This document shows positions 9,043 to 17,114 of a DNA stretch of 64,000 nucleotides, piece by piece. The position numbers and the translations under genes were made by a program. The DNA lies in NCBI RefSeq assembly GCF_002127225.1, contig NZ_NFUR01000003.1, forward strand, positions 248,001 to 312,000, read 5' to 3'. The DNA comes from Sphingomonas sp. IBVSS2. Lineage in GTDB: Bacteria; Pseudomonadota; Alphaproteobacteria; Sphingomonadales; Sphingomonadaceae. How positions within the stretch are numbered: the first letter of the stretch is position 1; each line of letters begins with the position of its first letter. The notes below the pieces were generated by a model, which worked only from the letters and a program-made list of their open reading frames with translations, was not told where the DNA came from and made no database searches.

Positions 9043-9428
9043 TCGGTCGTCGACCCGTGCTGGCAGGGCTCGCCATGGCGATGCTGGGCGGGCCCGCGCT
9101 GGCACGGGGAAAGCGGATGGAAGAAGTCGAACCCTATGGCCTGATCGGCAAGATCAAGGCCAAGCCGGGCACGCGGGCCGAGCTGGTCGCGCTGCTCTCC
9201 GGCGGCACCGGCGACATGCCGGGCTGCCTGGCCTATCTGATCGCCGAGGATCTGAAAGATGCCGACGGCATCTGGATAACCGAGATCTGGAAGACCAGGC
9301 AGTTCCACGCCGACTCGCTCAAGCTGCCCGCGGTGCAGGCGGCGATTGCCAAGGGGCGGCCGCTGATCGCGGGGTTCGAAACCCATGTCGAGACGCGGCC
9401 CGTGACGGGAATCCGGATCAAGGGCTAG
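9039..9428 (+). CDS. Secreted antibiotic biosynthesis monooxygenase (ABM) domain protein
   Basis: This 129-residue protein has an N-terminal export signal (MIGRRPVLAGLAMAM…ALA, with a paired arginine that could be Tat-type). A ferredoxin-like ABM fold follows: the first strand YGLIGKIKAKPGTRAELVALL, then CLAYLIAEDLKD and the end segment ETHVETRPV. Family members are quinol monooxygenases or heme-degrading proteins, usually dimers without cofactor. The start overlaps the aldolase stop by four bases, but a shared pathway is not evident. A periplasmic location would be unusual for this fold. Confidence 0.78.
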   Translation: MIGRRPVLAGLAMAMLGGPALARGKRMEEVEPYGLIGKIKAKPGTRAELVALLSGGTGDMPGCLAYLIAEDLKDADGIWITEIWKTRQFHADSLKLPAVQAAIAKGRPLIAGFETHVETRPVTGIRIKG

Positions 9429-9431
9429 GCG

Positions 9432-9860
9432 CTAGTGGCATCCGGTCGCCATGGTCTTGGCATCGATCGGATCGAGGACTGCCGGGCGCAATGCGTTGCC
9501 GGGATAGGCGTGGAGGAGGGTGCCCTTCGGATCCCGGGCGAAGCGGATCCGAAATCGATCCCGCTGACCGCCAAAAATGCCGTCGAGCTCTACCCCTCCA
9601 TCGACGACGCGATAGGTTCCGGACGCGTTGCCGAAGCCATTGTACGCGAGGAACTTGCCCGGCGCGGGAAAGCTGAGCGGTCCCGTATCGCAGGGGGCCA
9701 TGGGTTCGATGCGGATGAGATGCCCGGGCAGCAGCTTGGCCAGTTCCGCCGCGGGCACCGGCGCGGGGTATCTCTCGGGCGTGGGAGCGCCACAGGCGGC
9801 AAGCGCGAGCGACCCCGCCAGGGCACCCCGTCGACCAAATCCGCGCAAGCCTCTCCCCAT
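9432..9860 (-). CDS. Putative lipoprotein, unrecognised family
   Basis: This 142-residue protein has a basic N-terminus (GLRGFGRRG) and a hydrophobic stretch ending in the lipobox LAAC, with the lipidated cysteine about residue 23. The mature part includes YNGFGNASGTYRVVDGGVEL and a final cysteine three residues from the end, which could pair with the single internal cysteine (APCDTG). No enzyme motif is visible. It is convergent with the ABM gene (three bases between the stops) and divergent from the methyltransferase. Confidence 0.68.
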   Translation of the reverse strand: MGRGLRGFGRRGALAGSLALAACGAPTPERYPAPVPAAELAKLLPGHLIRIEPMAPCDTGPLSFPAPGKFLAYNGFGNASGTYRVVDGGVELDGIFGGQRDRFRIRFARDPKGTLLHAYPGNALRPAVLDPIDAKTMATGCH

Positions 9861-9916
9861 CGGGGCAACTTTGGGTCATCCTGGGCCAAGTGGCAATCGG
9901 CGCGACGGAGACGGGC

Positions 9917-10582
9917 ATGACGCAGGACTGGACCGCAGTGGACGGCTATATCGCCGGCAAGCTGATCGGCGCGGACCCGGTGCTCGACGCTGCGCTCGCC
10001 GCCAATGCCGCGGGCGGGCTGCCGGCGATCGACGTATCGGCGGCGCAGGGCCGGATGCTCGAATTGCTCGCACGGATGACCGGGGCGCGCCGCATCCTCG
10101 AAGTGGGAACCCTGGGCGGCTATTCGACGATCTGCCTCGCCCGCGCCCTGCCCGGGGACGGGCAGCTGGTGACGCTCGAGCTTGATCCGCATCATGCCGA
10201 GGTGGCGCGGGCCAATCTGGAGCGGGCCAGGCTCGGCGGTCGCTGCGAGGTGCGGGTCGGGCCGGCGGCGGAAACGCTCGCGGCGATGATCGCGGCGGGC
10301 GAGGGGCCGTTCGACCTGGTATTCATCGATGCCGACAAGCCGGGCAACGTCGCCTATCTGGAAGCCGCGCTGGAGCTGGCCCGGCCGGGTAGCGTGATCG
10401 TCGTCGACAATGTGGTCCGGGGCGGCCGGGTGCTGGAGGCGGACAGCACCGATCGCAGCGTGGTCGGCACGCGGGCGCTGTTCGACGCGGTCGCAGCCGA
10501 GCCGCGCCTCGATGCCACCGCGATCCAGACCGTGGGGGACAAGGGCTGGGATGGCTTCCTGCTGGCAGTGGTGAAGCGCTGA
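9917..10582 (+). CDS. SAM-dependent O-methyltransferase (PF01596 type)
   Basis: This 221-residue class I methyltransferase resembles caffeoyl-CoA and catechol O-methyltransferases. Motifs are the SAM-binding ILEVGTLGGYSTICLAR (about residues 58-74), VTLELDPHHAEVARANLE, the metal-site region FDLVFIDADKPGN with the conserved Asp pair, and IVVDNVVRGGRV. I prefer the ATG at 9917, preceded by GGAGACGGG, over the GTG at 9890. The methyl acceptor cannot be deduced. The thiamine synthesis gene thiE follows after 22 bases in the same direction. Confidence 0.88.
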   Translation: MTQDWTAVDGYIAGKLIGADPVLDAALAANAAGGLPAIDVSAAQGRMLELLARMTGARRILEVGTLGGYSTICLARALPGDGQLVTLELDPHHAEVARANLERARLGGRCEVRVGPAAETLAAMIAAGEGPFDLVFIDADKPGNVAYLEAALELARPGSVIVVDNVVRGGRVLEADSTDRSVVGTRALFDAVAAEPRLDATAIQTVGDKGWDGFLLAVVKR

Positions 10583-10604
10583 AAGCTGGGCTAAGGCTCC
10601 CGCG

Positions 10605-11291
10605 ATGATCGACCTGGATGAAGACGGCCTGCCGCCGCTCGACCCGAATTTCGCCGCGCAGTTCCAACGGGACGTGCGCCGCCCGCCCTGCCAGCTCTAC
10701 CTGATCTCGCCGCTCGAGGTGGGGGGCTCCTTCCCGGAGCGATTGAAGCGCGCGCTCGGTGCCGGCGCGGTGGCGGCGTTCCAGTTTCGGGTGAAGGGGG
10801 TCGACCAGCACGAGGCCGCCCGCCTTGCCGAGCCTCTCCGGAAGATCTGCGCCGATGCCGATGTCGCCTTCATCGTCAACGACAGCGTGAGCCTGGCCAA
10901 GCGACTGGGCGCCGACGGCGTGCATCTGGGCCAGGAAGACGGCGATCCGCGTGAGGCGCGCTCGGTGCTCGGCCCGCAGGTGCAGATCGGCGTGACGTGT
11001 CACGATAGCCGCCACCTGGCGATGGAAGCCGGCGAGGCGGGGGCGGACTATGTCGCCTTCGGCGCCTTCTACCCCACCACGACCAAGGAGACCCGGCATC
11101 GCCCCGAGCCGGTGATTCTCAGCTGGTGGTCGGCGCTGTTCGAGCTGCCTTGCGTCGCGATCGGCGGGATCACGCCGGAGAACGCCCCGCCGCTGGTGAA
11201 GGCGGGCGCGGACTTCCTCGCGGTGTCCAACGCCGTGTGGGGCGGGGACGAGGAAGCTGCGGTGAAGGCGTTCGCCCAAGTCCTGGGCTGA
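10605..11291 (+). CDS. thiE: Thiamine-phosphate synthase
   Basis: This 228-residue TIM-barrel enzyme couples the thiazole and pyrimidine moieties to thiamine monophosphate. Visible signatures are FQFRVKG near residue 65, the pyrophosphate site IVNDSVSLAKRLGADGVHLGQED (about 89-111), GVTCHDSRHL, the loop FGAFYPTTTKE and the phosphate-binding AIGGITPEN. An N-terminal extension of about 30 residues before the first barrel strand (CQLYLISP) is longer than in E. coli ThiE. No TPP riboswitch is visible in the 22 bases upstream, so it is probably expressed with the methyltransferase. Confidence 0.92.
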   Translation: MIDLDEDGLPPLDPNFAAQFQRDVRRPPCQLYLISPLEVGGSFPERLKRALGAGAVAAFQFRVKGVDQHEAARLAEPLRKICADADVAFIVNDSVSLAKRLGADGVHLGQEDGDPREARSVLGPQVQIGVTCHDSRHLAMEAGEAGADYVAFGAFYPTTTKETRHRPEPVILSWWSALFELPCVAIGGITPENAPPLVKAGADFLAVSNAVWGGDEEAAVKAFAQVLG

Positions 11292-11353
11292 CGGAAACAC
11301 TCCGGGTTCCAGCCGTTGTTCTTGCGGAACGTCATCTGCAGGAGCTTGATTCG

Positions 11354-12361
11354 GTGCGGAAATTTCTCGGACTAGCAGCTTGCCTCGCCTCTGCCCCGGT
11401 CGGTCCCGCCGCGGCGGGGCAGGCGGGAACCTCCGGCAGGCCGCCGCTCGATCATTCTATTCTGCATGCCCAGGTGATCCTCGATCATCTCGGCTTCTCG
11501 CCCGGCATCCTCGACGGGCGCGAAGGCCAGTCGCTCACCGCGGCCCTGAAGGGGTTCCAGACCGCGCGCGGGCTGCCGGCCACCGGCAAGCTCGATCCGG
11601 CGACGGTGCGCGCGCTTGCGCCCTATGCCTCGCTGCGTCCGGTCCGCCGGCTGACGCTCGACGCCGGCACGCTCCAGGGGCCGTATGTCAATCCGATTCC
11701 GAGGGACCCCGAGAAGCAGGCAAAGCTGCCCTCGCTCGCCTATACGCGCCCGCTCGAGAAGCTGGCGGAGATGTTCCACACCACGCCCGAGGTGCTGGTG
11801 GAACTGAATCCGGGCGGCGGTCGGATCGCGCCGGGTGCCGAATTCGTCTTCCCCAACGCGCTCCCGGCCTCGCGCGACTATCCGGCGGACCTGAAGCCGG
11901 AATGGCGGCGGACGCTCGGCATGCTCAACGTCGAGGCCAGGGTGCCCGAGGCCGATCACATCGTGGTCGACAAGAGCGAGAAGGTGCTCAAGGTGTACGA
12001 CAGGCAGGAACGCCTGGTCGCCCAGTTCAGCGCGACCATGGGCAGCGCGCACGATCCGCTGCCGATCGGCACCTGGAAGATCAACGGGGCGGACACCAAT
12101 CCGAAATTCCATTACAACCCCAAGCTGTTCTGGGACGCGAAAAAGGGCAGTGACCCGGCGATGCTGCCGCCGGGACCGAACGGCCCGGTGGGGGTGGTGT
12201 GGCTGGACCTTTCCAAGGAGCATTACGGCATCCATGGCACGCCCGAGCCGCAGCTGATCGGCCGCACCGAGAGTCACGGCTGCATCCGCCTGACCAACTG
12301 GGATGCGGCCCGGCTCGCGCTGATGGTCAAGCCGGGCACCCGGGCAGTGTTCCGGGAGTAG
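11354..12361 (+). CDS. L,D-transpeptidase with peptidoglycan-binding domain
   Basis: This 335-residue exported cell-wall enzyme starts at GTG 11354, nine bases after CAGGAG, and has a signal peptide (residues 1-22, …VGPAAAG). A PG_binding_1 domain spans about residues 33-90 (VILDHLGFSPGILDG…LKGFQTARGLPATGKLD). The C-terminal YkuD domain (about 200-335) carries GIHGTPEP and SHGCIRLTNWDA, with the catalytic cysteine at residue 310. Such enzymes make 3-3 peptidoglycan cross-links or attach proteins to peptidoglycan. An M23 peptidase gene starts five bases after the stop, giving a cross-link/cleavage pair. Confidence 0.93.
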   Translation: MRKFLGLAACLASAPVGPAAAGQAGTSGRPPLDHSILHAQVILDHLGFSPGILDGREGQSLTAALKGFQTARGLPATGKLDPATVRALAPYASLRPVRRLTLDAGTLQGPYVNPIPRDPEKQAKLPSLAYTRPLEKLAEMFHTTPEVLVELNPGGGRIAPGAEFVFPNALPASRDYPADLKPEWRRTLGMLNVEARVPEADHIVVDKSEKVLKVYDRQERLVAQFSATMGSAHDPLPIGTWKINGADTNPKFHYNPKLFWDAKKGSDPAMLPPGPNGPVGVVWLDLSKEHYGIHGTPEPQLIGRTESHGCIRLTNWDAARLALMVKPGTRAVFRE

Positions 12362-12366
12362 GGGCC

Positions 12367-12966
12367 GTGCGGCCCTGGGCGAAGCGGGCCGGTTGGGGTC
12401 TGGGTGCGTTGCTGGCGCTGCTGGCGATGGGGTTCCTGTCGCTGGTGCGGGTCACGGTGCAGCCCGCCGCGCCGATCGCCCTGCCGGAGCTTGCCGCCCC
12501 CCAGGACGCGGCCGGTGCCGGCCCGGACGATTCGACCGCGCTGATCATTCCGGTGGAAGGCGTGGCCGCGAGCGAGCTGCGCGACAGCTGGGGCCAGAGC
12601 CGCGGCAATGGTTCGCGCGCGCATCATGCGATCGACATCATGGCTCCCAGGGGCACGCCTGTGCTCGCCGCGGCATCCGGCACGGTCGAGAAGGTCTTCG
12701 ACAGCGTGAACGGCGGGCATACCCTCTATGTCCGCACCCGGGACGGCGCAACGATCCACTATTATGCGCATCTGGACAGTTGGCAGGTGGAAGAGAGGCA
12801 GGCGGTGCGCCAGGGCGAGCGGATCGCGGCGGTGGGCGATAGCGGCAGTGCCGCGGGCGGCGCGCCGCACCTCCATTTCGAGATCAAGCGCATGCGGCCG
12901 GGCGAGGGCTGGTGGCAGGGGCAGAACGTCAACCCCTATCCGCTGCTGCGGAATGCCGGGCCGTGA
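12367..12966 (+). CDS. M23 family metallopeptidase
   Basis: This 199-residue protein has an N-terminal signal or anchor helix (residues 9-28) and a LytM/M23 domain from about residue 60. The zinc ligands appear as HHAID (residues 86-90, His and Asp) and HLH (residues 168-170, in APHLHFEIK), so the site is complete and an active endopeptidase is expected, unlike degenerate EnvC/NlpD types. The GTG start follows the L,D-transpeptidase stop by five bases, so the two are translationally coupled and probably act together on peptidoglycan in the periplasm. Confidence 0.9.
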   Translation: MRPWAKRAGWGLGALLALLAMGFLSLVRVTVQPAAPIALPELAAPQDAAGAGPDDSTALIIPVEGVAASELRDSWGQSRGNGSRAHHAIDIMAPRGTPVLAAASGTVEKVFDSVNGGHTLYVRTRDGATIHYYAHLDSWQVEERQAVRQGERIAAVGDSGSAAGGAPHLHFEIKRMRPGEGWWQGQNVNPYPLLRNAGP

Positions 12967-12978
12967 TCCGTCCTCTCG

Positions 12979-13041
12979 TCGGAAGCCGGGATCTCGTGCG
13001 GCAAATCGGACAGCATGCGGCACGAGACCCCGGCTTCCTCC
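12979..13041. repeat. Palindromic intergenic repeat
   Basis: The arms TCGGAAGCCGGG.TCTCGTGC (12979-12999) and GCACGAGACCCCGGCTTCC (13019-13038) are near-perfect inverted copies around a 19-base loop. The arm core GGAAGCCGG also occurs in the element at 34191-34273. It lies between the M23 gene and efp and may end the upstream transcript. Confidence 0.65.
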
Positions 13042-13138
13042 GGCGCGGCCGGAGAAGGGCCGGGGTGGCTTGCCCAAGTCCTCGCGCACGGCTAAAGGCG
13101 CCGGCTCAGCTCTTTCTCAGTTCCAGTAGGTCTCGACC

Positions 13139-13702
13139 ATGAAGATCAGCGGCGTGGACATCCGTCCCGGCAACATCATCGAATATGAAGGCGGCATCTG
13201 GCGTGCCGTGAAGATCCAGCACACGCAGCCCGGCAAGGGCGGTGCGTACATGCAGGTCGAGCTCAAGAACCTGCGCGACGGCCGCAAGAACAACGTCCGC
13301 TTCCGCTCGGCGGAGACGGTGGAGCGCGTGCGCCTCGACACCAAGGATTTCCAGTTCCTGTACCCCGAGGGCGACAGCCTGGTGTTCATGGACAAGGAAA
13401 CCTACGACCAGACCACGCTGCCGCGCGACCTGCTCGGCGATGCCGCCGCCTTCCTGCAGGACGGCATGGACGTGATCATGGAACTCTATGACGAAGAAGC
13501 GATCAGCGTGCAGCTGCCCGACACGATCGAAGCGACGATCGTCGAGGCGGACGCGGTGGTGAAGGGGCAGACGGCCTCGTCGTCGTACAAGCCGGCCGTG
13601 CTGGACAATGGCGTGCGCATCATGGTGCCGCCGCACATCGCCTCGGGCACGCGCATCGTCGTCGACGTGTACGAGCAGACTTACGTCCGCCGCGCGGACT
13701 GA
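13139..13702 (+). CDS. efp: Translation elongation factor P
   Basis: This 187-residue factor rescues ribosomes stalled at polyproline. The KOW-like N-terminal domain is followed by two OB domains. The tip loop TQPGKGGA has its modifiable lysine at residue 33, the form usually beta-lysylated by EpmA; no epmA/B is visible here. The C-terminus has [24 protein letters not shown]. Its presence fits the proline-rich NuoC tail in this same window. The stop overlaps the start of the cupin gene by one base. Confidence 0.96.
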   Translation: MKISGVDIRPGNIIEYEGGIWRAVKIQHTQPGKGGAYMQVELKNLRDGRKNNVRFRSAETVERVRLDTKDFQFLYPEGDSLVFMDKETYDQTTLPRDLLGDAAAFLQDGMDVIMELYDEEAISVQLPDTIEATIVEADAVVKGQTASSSYKPAVLDNGVRIMVPPHIASGTRIVVDVYEQTYVRRAD

Positions 13703-14019
13703 TGCCCAGCGTGATCAGAGATGCGCGCAGCTTCCGGGCCGACCGGCCCTGGGGCGCGCGCGATCTGGTCGAGATCGAGGGTGCGACGGCGCGCCTGCAT
13801 TGGACGGACCAGCCCTATCGCTGGCACGTGAATGACGGCGCCGAGCTGTTCTGCGTCCTCGATGGCGAAGTCGACATGCACTATCGTCTGCACGGTACCG
13901 AGCATGTGGCGCGCCTGACTGCCGGTGACATGTTCGTGGCCGAGATCGGCGACGAGCATGTCGCGCACCCCGTGGGCGAAGCCCGCATCCTGGTTTTCGA
14001 GCGTAAGGGCTCCGTCTAA
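13702..14019 (+). CDS. Cupin-domain protein
   Basis: This 105-residue single-domain cupin carries the first cupin motif as WHVNDGAELFCVLDGEVDMHY (about residues 34-54) and the second as AGDMFVAEIGDEHVAHP. The usual metal-binding histidines are only partly present (H35 in WHVN, H91 in EHVAHP), so metal binding is uncertain. The gene is joined by one-base overlaps to efp on one side and suhB on the other, making a tight three-gene unit. Function is unknown. Confidence 0.8.
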   Translation: MPSVIRDARSFRADRPWGARDLVEIEGATARLHWTDQPYRWHVNDGAELFCVLDGEVDMHYRLHGTEHVARLTAGDMFVAEIGDEHVAHPVGEARILVFERKGSV

Positions 14020-14834
14020 TGGTTTCGCATTCCGGCCTCATCACCGTCATGGAGCGCGCCTGCCGCAAGGCCGGTCCGCGCCTGCGTCGCGACTTCAACG
14101 AAGTCCAGCACCTTCAGGTCAGCCGCAAGGGCCCGGCGGACTTCGTCAGCCTCGCCGACAAGCGCGCCGAGGACACGCTGATCGAGGAACTCCAGAAGGC
14201 GCGGCCGGACTGGGGATTCCTGGTCGAGGAGCGGGGCGAGATCGCGGGCGATCCGAACAAGCCCCGCTGGATCATCGATCCGCTCGACGGGACCAGCAAC
14301 TTCCTGCACGGCATCCCGCATTTCTGCATTTCGATCGCGGTCGAGGATCCGCACGGCGCCCAGGGCAAGCCCGAGGTGACGCACGGCTATATCTACCAGC
14401 CGCTCACCGACGAGAGCTTCTGGTCGGAAAAGGGCCGTGGCGCCTGGCTTCAGGACCAGCGCCTGCGCGTTTCGGCGCGCCGTCATCTCGACGAAGCGCT
14501 GATCGCGACGGGCATCCCGTTCCTCGGCCATGGCGACTTTGCCGAATGGAGCCGCATCTTCGGCGCGGTGGCGCCCGAGGTGGCCGGTATCCGCCGGCTG
14601 GGCTCGGCGGCGCTCGACCTTGCCTGGGTCGCCGCGGGCCGGTTCGACGGTTTCTGGGAATCGAACCTCAAGCCCTGGGACGTGGCGGCGGGCATGCTGC
14701 TGATCCGCGAGGCCGGCGGCTTCGTGACCGATTATCGCGGACAGGACCTGTCGCGCGAGCGCAACCAGTATCTCGCGGCCAATGACGTGCTGCATTCCAA
14801 GCTGCACAAGCTGGTGGCGAACGCGCTGCGCTGA
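14019..14834 (+). CDS. suhB: Inositol monophosphatase family protein (SuhB-like)
   Basis: This 271-residue Mg-dependent phosphatase of the FIG superfamily carries the metal ligands in VEERGE, in DPLDGTSNFLHGIPHF (about residues 87-102) and in KPWDVAAG near the C-terminus. Members hydrolyse inositol phosphate, and E. coli SuhB also acts in rRNA transcription antitermination. Which role applies here cannot be read from sequence. A terminator-like palindrome (14857-14886) follows the stop. Confidence 0.92.
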   Translation: MVSHSGLITVMERACRKAGPRLRRDFNEVQHLQVSRKGPADFVSLADKRAEDTLIEELQKARPDWGFLVEERGEIAGDPNKPRWIIDPLDGTSNFLHGIPHFCISIAVEDPHGAQGKPEVTHGYIYQPLTDESFWSEKGRGAWLQDQRLRVSARRHLDEALIATGIPFLGHGDFAEWSRIFGAVAPEVAGIRRLGSAALDLAWVAAGRFDGFWESNLKPWDVAAGMLLIREAGGFVTDYRGQDLSRERNQYLAANDVLHSKLHKLVANALR

Positions 14835-14856
14835 GCGGCGGGTCTATGTTCGTCGC

Positions 14857-14886
14857 CGTCATCCCCGCCTTGACGGGGATGACGGA
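14857..14886. terminator. Palindromic repeat / probable bidirectional terminator
   Basis: CGTCATCCCCG (from 14857) pairs with CGGGGATGACGG (ending about 14886) around a four-base loop. The stem is nearly perfect and sits between the convergent suhB and hydrolase genes. There is no U-tract, so either it is a dispersed repeat used as a transcription end, or it acts with Rho. The same arm sequence is found at 2329-2365. Confidence 0.55.
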
Positions 14887-14918
14887 GGCAGTTTCAAAGA
14901 CTTGCCCGGATTCCCAGT

Positions 14919-15908
14919 CTAAGGGCGAAGCGTCGCCGCCAGGAAAGCCAGCATCCTGGGCCAGGCATCGGCGCGTGCCTTGGCATTCGCCTCGGGCGTG
15001 CCGCCGCCGCGCGGGTCCGCACGCGGTTCCGCCGATCCGCCGCCTAGGTCGTGCCCGGCCTCCGGATAGATCAGCGCCTGGGTTTCCAGCCCCTTCGCCT
15101 TGCGCGCCGCAACGATGTTGCGCGCCATTCGGCCCGAATTCCACAGGCGATCCGCGTCGCCGGTGATCAGCATCAGGGCGCCGCGATACGCCTCGACCGG
15201 GATGCGGGCGGCGGCCTCGCGATCGGGGTGATCGGCGCGGCCATTCTCGTGGATCGCGCGCAGATCGGCGGCGGGCCCGGCCTGCAATCCCGCGACGAAC
15301 CCGCGATAGGGCATGAAGGCGAGCGGCTTCCCGCCAAGGGAGAAGGAGGAGCGGGTGCCTTCCGCTTCCAGCATTTCCAGGCCCCAGCCTTCCCACACCA
15401 GGTCCGACGGGGTGTAGGCGACCACTGCGTCGATCCAGGGATAATGGCTGGCCGCGATCAGCGCGAACTCAGACCCCTTCGATCCGGCGAACAGGCCGAA
15501 TCGCTCGACGTCGACGCCGGGGAACTTGGCCAGCGCGGCGCGGAGATCGGCCAACTGGTCCACGCGGATGTCGATGAAGCTGCCCGGCAGGTCCGGGAAT
15601 GCCGGCGCCGGGGCGAACTTGCCCCAGTTGGGCGAATAATAGGGCAGGCTCACCGCGGCATAGCCGAGCCTTGCGAGGACGGGCCCGAAGCGGCGGCCGG
15701 CTTCGTCGCCGCCCTCGGCGCCGGGCAGGATCACCACCACCGGGCGGCGCGCCTCGCCGGCGATCCGATAGAGCCGCGCATGCGGGAAGCCCGCGATCTC
15801 GCGTTCGTCGAGCGCCGCCGCCTGTTTCGTCGCCGCGCCCGGCTGGGCGATGGCCGGGCAGGCCGCCATTGCCAGCCCGATCCCGAGCAGCAGATTCCGT
15901 GCGATCAT
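14919..15908 (-). CDS. Secreted alpha/beta hydrolase, BAAT C-terminal-like
   Basis: This 329-residue protein has a signal peptide (residues 1-22, …ACPAIAQ). The fold core shows VVILPGAEGG, the nucleophile-elbow segment GLFAGSKGSEFALIAAS (about residues 128-144) and a C-terminal PEAGHDLGGG holding the catalytic histidine. The elbow GSKGS resembles the G-x-S-x-G form of BAAT/acyl-CoA thioesterase proteins, but with Lys-Gly next to the serine, so I assign the fold with confidence and the reaction only loosely. Esters or thioesters in the periplasm are possible substrates. It is divergent from the nuo operon across 265 bases. Confidence 0.78.
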   Translation of the reverse strand: MIARNLLLGIGLAMAACPAIAQPGAATKQAAALDEREIAGFPHARLYRIAGEARRPVVVILPGAEGGDEAGRRFGPVLARLGYAAVSLPYYSPNWGKFAPAPAFPDLPGSFIDIRVDQLADLRAALAKFPGVDVERFGLFAGSKGSEFALIAASHYPWIDAVVAYTPSDLVWEGWGLEMLEAEGTRSSFSLGGKPLAFMPYRGFVAGLQAGPAADLRAIHENGRADHPDREAAARIPVEAYRGALMLITGDADRLWNSGRMARNIVAARKAKGLETQALIYPEAGHDLGGGSAEPRADPRGGGTPEANAKARADAWPRMLAFLAATLRP

Positions 15909-15923
15909 GTGAAGAAACCCCCG

Positions 15924-15960
15924 TTCACAATATTTCACAATAGCCAGTGTATTGTGCACA
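15924..15960. promoter_or_regulatory. Phased 9-bp direct repeat with an inverted half site, possible operator
   Basis: The 9-mer TTCACAATA occurs at 15924-15932 and again at 15934-15942, a period of 10 bases, so both copies face the same side of the helix. ATTGTGCAC at 15951-15959 is close to an inverted half copy. The block is AT-rich against its surroundings and sits right upstream of the hydrolase start. A regulator-binding site for the hydrolase or the nuo promoter is inferred. The rest of the 15909-16173 gap shows no gene. Confidence 0.4.
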
Positions 15961-16173
15961 TAAGTCACCTGCTGGCAACCGGTGATTGTGCCGCTGCGGT
16001 GCGGTTTGCACGATACCGGAGCCGTCCGGAGCGCCGTTTCGAAAGGCTTCGGGGGCAAGGCATCCACAACCGGTTCTTCTTGCGAGTCATTCTCACCCGT
16101 CGAGGCGTTGCGTCCCGGGGAAGTGAGTCCTAGAAGCCCCCTCAGATTCCGCATCCGCGAGAAGAGAAGGCCC

Positions 16174-16548
16174 TTGGTCGACCTGTCACAATATCTGCCG
16201 ATCCTGTTGTTCCTCGGGGTCGCTCTCGCGCTTTCCAGCGCCTTCGTGTTCCTGCCCATGCTGGTCAGCCGGCTGACGGGTTCGCACAAGCCGACCGAGG
16301 CCAAGCTCAGCGAGTATGAGTGCGGCTTCCCGGCCTTCGAGGATTCGCGCAGCCAGTTCGACGTGCGCTTCTACCTCGTCGCCATCTTGTTCATCATCTT
16401 CGATCTCGAAGCCGCGTTCCTCTACCCCTGGGCCGTCTCGGTCTTCTCGCTGGGCTGGACCGCCTGGATCTCGATGATGATCTTCATCGCCGAGCTCACG
16501 CTCGGCCTCGTCTACGCCTGGAAGAAGGGAGCGCTCGAATGGGAGTAG
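16174..16548 (+). CDS. nuoA: NADH-quinone oxidoreductase subunit A
   Basis: First gene of the complex I operon, a 124-residue membrane subunit of the hinge between the peripheral and membrane arms. Three helices are clear (about residues 7-29, 65-85, 92-112). The conserved loop [36 protein letters not shown] carries the quinone-site cysteine in YECG. I use the TTG at 16174 (AGAAGG upstream), since the family N-terminus [11 protein letters not shown] follows directly. Longer in-frame starts would add an unlikely basic leader. The 3' end overlaps nuoB by ten bases. Confidence 0.95.
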   Translation: MVDLSQYLPILLFLGVALALSSAFVFLPMLVSRLTGSHKPTEAKLSEYECGFPAFEDSRSQFDVRFYLVAILFIIFDLEAAFLYPWAVSVFSLGWTAWISMMIFIAELTLGLVYAWKKGALEWE

Positions 16549-17114
16549 AACTCGCCCCGTCGTCGTCGCCTCTGCCGGGCAGCGGCCTGATCGGCGCGCC
16601 GCCGCCGGGAACGCTCCCGGACGTCGGCTTCCTGAACGACATCAACGCCGAGATCGGCGACAAGGGCTTCCTGGTCACCTCCACCGAGGAGCTGTTCCAA
16701 TGGGCCCGTACCGGCTCGCTGTGGTGGATGACCTTCGGTCTCGCCTGCTGCGCGGTCGAGATGATCCACGTCAACATGCCGCGCTACGACATGGAGCGCT
16801 TCGGCGCCGCGCCGCGCGCGTCTCCGCGCCAGTCGGACGTGATGATCGTGGCCGGCACGCTCTGCAACAAGATGGCCCCGGCGCTCCGCCGCGTCTATGA
16901 CCAGATGTCGGAGCCGAAATACGTCATCTCAATGGGCAGCTGCGCCAATGGCGGCGGCTATTACCACTATAGCTACAGCGTCGTGCGCGGTTGCGACCGG
17001 ATCGTGCCGGTGGACATCTATGTCCCGGGCTGCCCGCCGACTGCCGAGGCGCTGCTCTATGGCGTGATGCAGCTCCAGCGCAAGATCCGCCGCGTCGGGA
17101 CGATCGAGCGATGA
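16539..17114 (+). CDS. nuoB: NADH-quinone oxidoreductase subunit B
   Basis: This 191-residue peripheral-arm subunit carries cluster N2, the last iron-sulfur cluster before quinone. The ligands appear as the vicinal pair in GLACCAVEM, the cysteine in MGSCANGGG and the one in [11 protein letters not shown]. About 45 residues before the core ([18 protein letters not shown]) form a disordered-looking leader, somewhat longer than in E. coli. The start ATG at 16539 lies inside nuoA, and the stop overlaps nuoC. Confidence 0.97.
   Translation: MGVELAPSSSPLPGSGLIGAPPPGTLPDVGFLNDINAEIGDKGFLVTSTEELFQWARTGSLWWMTFGLACCAVEMIHVNMPRYDMERFGAAPRASPRQSDVMIVAGTLCNKMAPALRRVYDQMSEPKYVISMGSCANGGGYYHYSYSVVRGCDRIVPVDIYVPGCPPTAEALLYGVMQLQRKIRRVGTIER

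Noticed and set aside
10583-10604. TPP riboswitch before thiE
   Set aside because: Only 22 bases separate the genes, too few for a riboswitch, and no THI-box sequence is present in the methyltransferase end.
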